Of a DNA stretch of 64,000 nt, positions 63,258 through 64,000 are shown one piece after another (position 1 is the first letter of the stretch; each line of letters opens with the position of its first letter). Where the stretch lies: positions 62,001 through 126,000 of the forward strand of contig CAZBOW010000003.1 in NCBI GenBank assembly GCA_964493635.1, written 5' to 3'. Source of the DNA: OLB6 sp964493635. GTDB lineage: Bacteria; Bacteroidota; Ignavibacteria; Kapaibacteriales; Kapaibacteriaceae. A program made the translations under genes and the position numbers. A model generated the notes under the pieces. It was not told the origin of the DNA. It worked only from the letters and a program-made list of their open reading frames with translations, and searched no databases.

Positions 63258-64000
63258 CTAGTTGTTGAGTGTTGATTGATAGAGCTCTGCATAGTCCTTG
63301 ATGGCCTGCAGCATGGCTTGAGCCATCAGCTCCTGTCCTTCCTTGGAGGAGATGATCCGGGCATCCTCGGGATTCGACAGAAACGCCGTCTCGAACAAGA
63401 TGTTTGGCATGGAGGCTCCCACAAGTACAAGGAAACCCGCTTGGTTCACGCCGCGATTCTTGAGCCCCGTGTAGCGCGGCGCATGCTGTTGCACCAAGGA
63501 GGCGAATGCCTCGGAGAAGCGAACAAACGATCGTTGTGCCATGGTGGCAACAATGAGCTCTTCCTCGGTAAGGCCAGTGTAGGAACTTTGGGATTGCTCC
63601 AGAGTAATGGATGCATTCTCGGTGGCTGCCACGCGTGCTGCATCTTCATTGCGGCCAGGACGCAGAATGTACGTTTCACAGCCTCGCGCAGGGTGGGGAA
63701 TGGTGGGCATGCTGTTACAGTGAATGCTCACAAACAGTTTGCCGTTGGCGTTGTTGGCAATCTTCGTTCGGCGATGAAGTTCTACGAAGGTGTCGTCGTC
63801 CCGGGTCATGATGACCTTGGTCCCCGGGAGTTTTTGCAGAATCAGATCGCGCAGCCGCTGCGCTAGTGCCAGCGTTACCGTTTTTTCGTAGACGCCGTTA
63901 ACGCCCTTGGCGCCAACATCCTTGCCGCCGTGTCCGGCATCGATGACAATGACATCAAGTTTCCACTTGTTTGCCGACGAGGCAGGCGACGTAGCAGGCG
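63258..64000 (-). CDS. N-acetylmuramoyl-L-alanine amidase (Amidase_3), N-terminus beyond the window
   Basis: The frame is open to the window end, so at least the signal/targeting region is missing. The visible part has the complete catalytic core: VIDAGHGGKDVGAKG (zinc His), N-G-V-Y-E-K (zinc Glu), VSIHCNSMP (zinc His) and LFETAFLSNPED with the catalytic Glu. It cuts the amide between N-acetylmuramic acid and L-Ala, for cell division or wall turnover. The sequence just before the core (SPASSANKWK) looks like a linker, so a further domain probably precedes it. Confidence 0.95.
   Translation of the reverse strand, partial: PATSPASSANKWKLDVIVIDAGHGGKDVGAKGVNGVYEKTVTLALAQRLRDLILQKLPGTKVIMTRDDDTFVELHRRTKIANNANGKLFVSIHCNSMPTIPHPARGCETYILRPGRNEDAARVAATENASITLEQSQSSYTGLTEEELIVATMAQRSFVRFSEAFASLVQQHAPRYTGLKNRGVNQAGFLVLVGASMPNILFETAFLSNPEDARIISSKEGQELMAQAMLQAIKDYAELYQSTLNN

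Overview
The window looks like a scaffold from a draft or metagenome assembly of a bacterium in the Bacteroidota/Chlorobiota (FCB) group, possibly Kapabacteria or Ignavibacteria. The evidence is of several kinds. There are large secreted proteins with type IX secretion (T9SS) C-terminal sorting domains and a divergent GldL/GldM-like pair. Promoter -7 boxes of the form TAnnTTTG recur. The succinate dehydrogenase is of the cytochrome b558 type, and there is a SUF operon and a Bacteroidota-style metal-type TonB receptor with a Cys-Cys plug motif. No rRNA, tRNA, CRISPR array, phage or IS element was seen. Coding density is very high: no gene-free stretch exceeds 300 bases, many neighbours overlap by 1-8 bp, and four convergent pairs overlap at their 3' ends.

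Layout. 1-2.6 kb: the end of an outer-membrane barrel gene, then deoC, a YceI-like gene and a pirin gene. 2.6-13.5 kb (minus strand): two very large T9SS cargo genes flanking prfC and an outer-membrane barrel gene. 13.5-17.9 kb: GldL/GldM-like pair, then mltG and an ABC ATPase on the opposite strand. 18-22 kb: sdhCAB, then pdxJ convergent. 22.2-25.6 kb: a third T9SS cargo gene (SBBP repeats, Ig-like domains). 25.7-35.2 kb: a long operon, sufB-C-D-S-E-sufT-ferredoxin-Rrf2 regulator-A-type carrier, continuing into a superoxide dismutase, a LON-domain protein and a SpoIIE-type phosphatase. A 25-bp palindrome resembling an IscR site overlaps its promoter. 35-42 kb: pth, nuoM-nuoN, a fourth large surface protein and a second copy of the Cys-Cys barrel. 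42-48.5 kb: a DUF1573 protein, an ABC ATPase, a T9SS-sorted metalloprotease, a small [4Fe-4S] protein, and a Cys-rich small protein with a metal-type TonB receptor. 48.5-64 kb: a fused TldD-like peptidase, gpmA, mce, a GlmU-like nucleotidyltransferase, panD, an AtuA-like protein, a lipoprotein, kynU, rlmB, lysS, an M50 protease, an ArnT-like glycosyltransferase, an MsbA-like exporter and an N-acetylmuramoyl-L-alanine amidase cut by the window end.

Together the genes suggest an aerobic or microaerobic heterotroph: complex I subunits, complex II, SOD and SUF repair. It invests heavily in T9SS-exported surface proteins. Two of the four 100-N gaps are assembly artefacts: their flanks are identical 55-bp contig ends, and merging them restores an intact reading frame each time. 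The other two gaps are real and cost the end of one gene and the start of another.

The most notable signals are: (a) an octamer AGCCCCYT (Y = C or T) that I counted about 36 times on both strands, in all coding phases; (b) the likely autoregulated suf operator; (c) the divergent T9SS motor pair; (d) a single-chain secreted TldD/TldE-like enzyme with one intact and one dead half; (e) a paired arrangement of a large T9SS-type cargo gene followed by a Cys-Cys outer-membrane barrel gene, seen twice.
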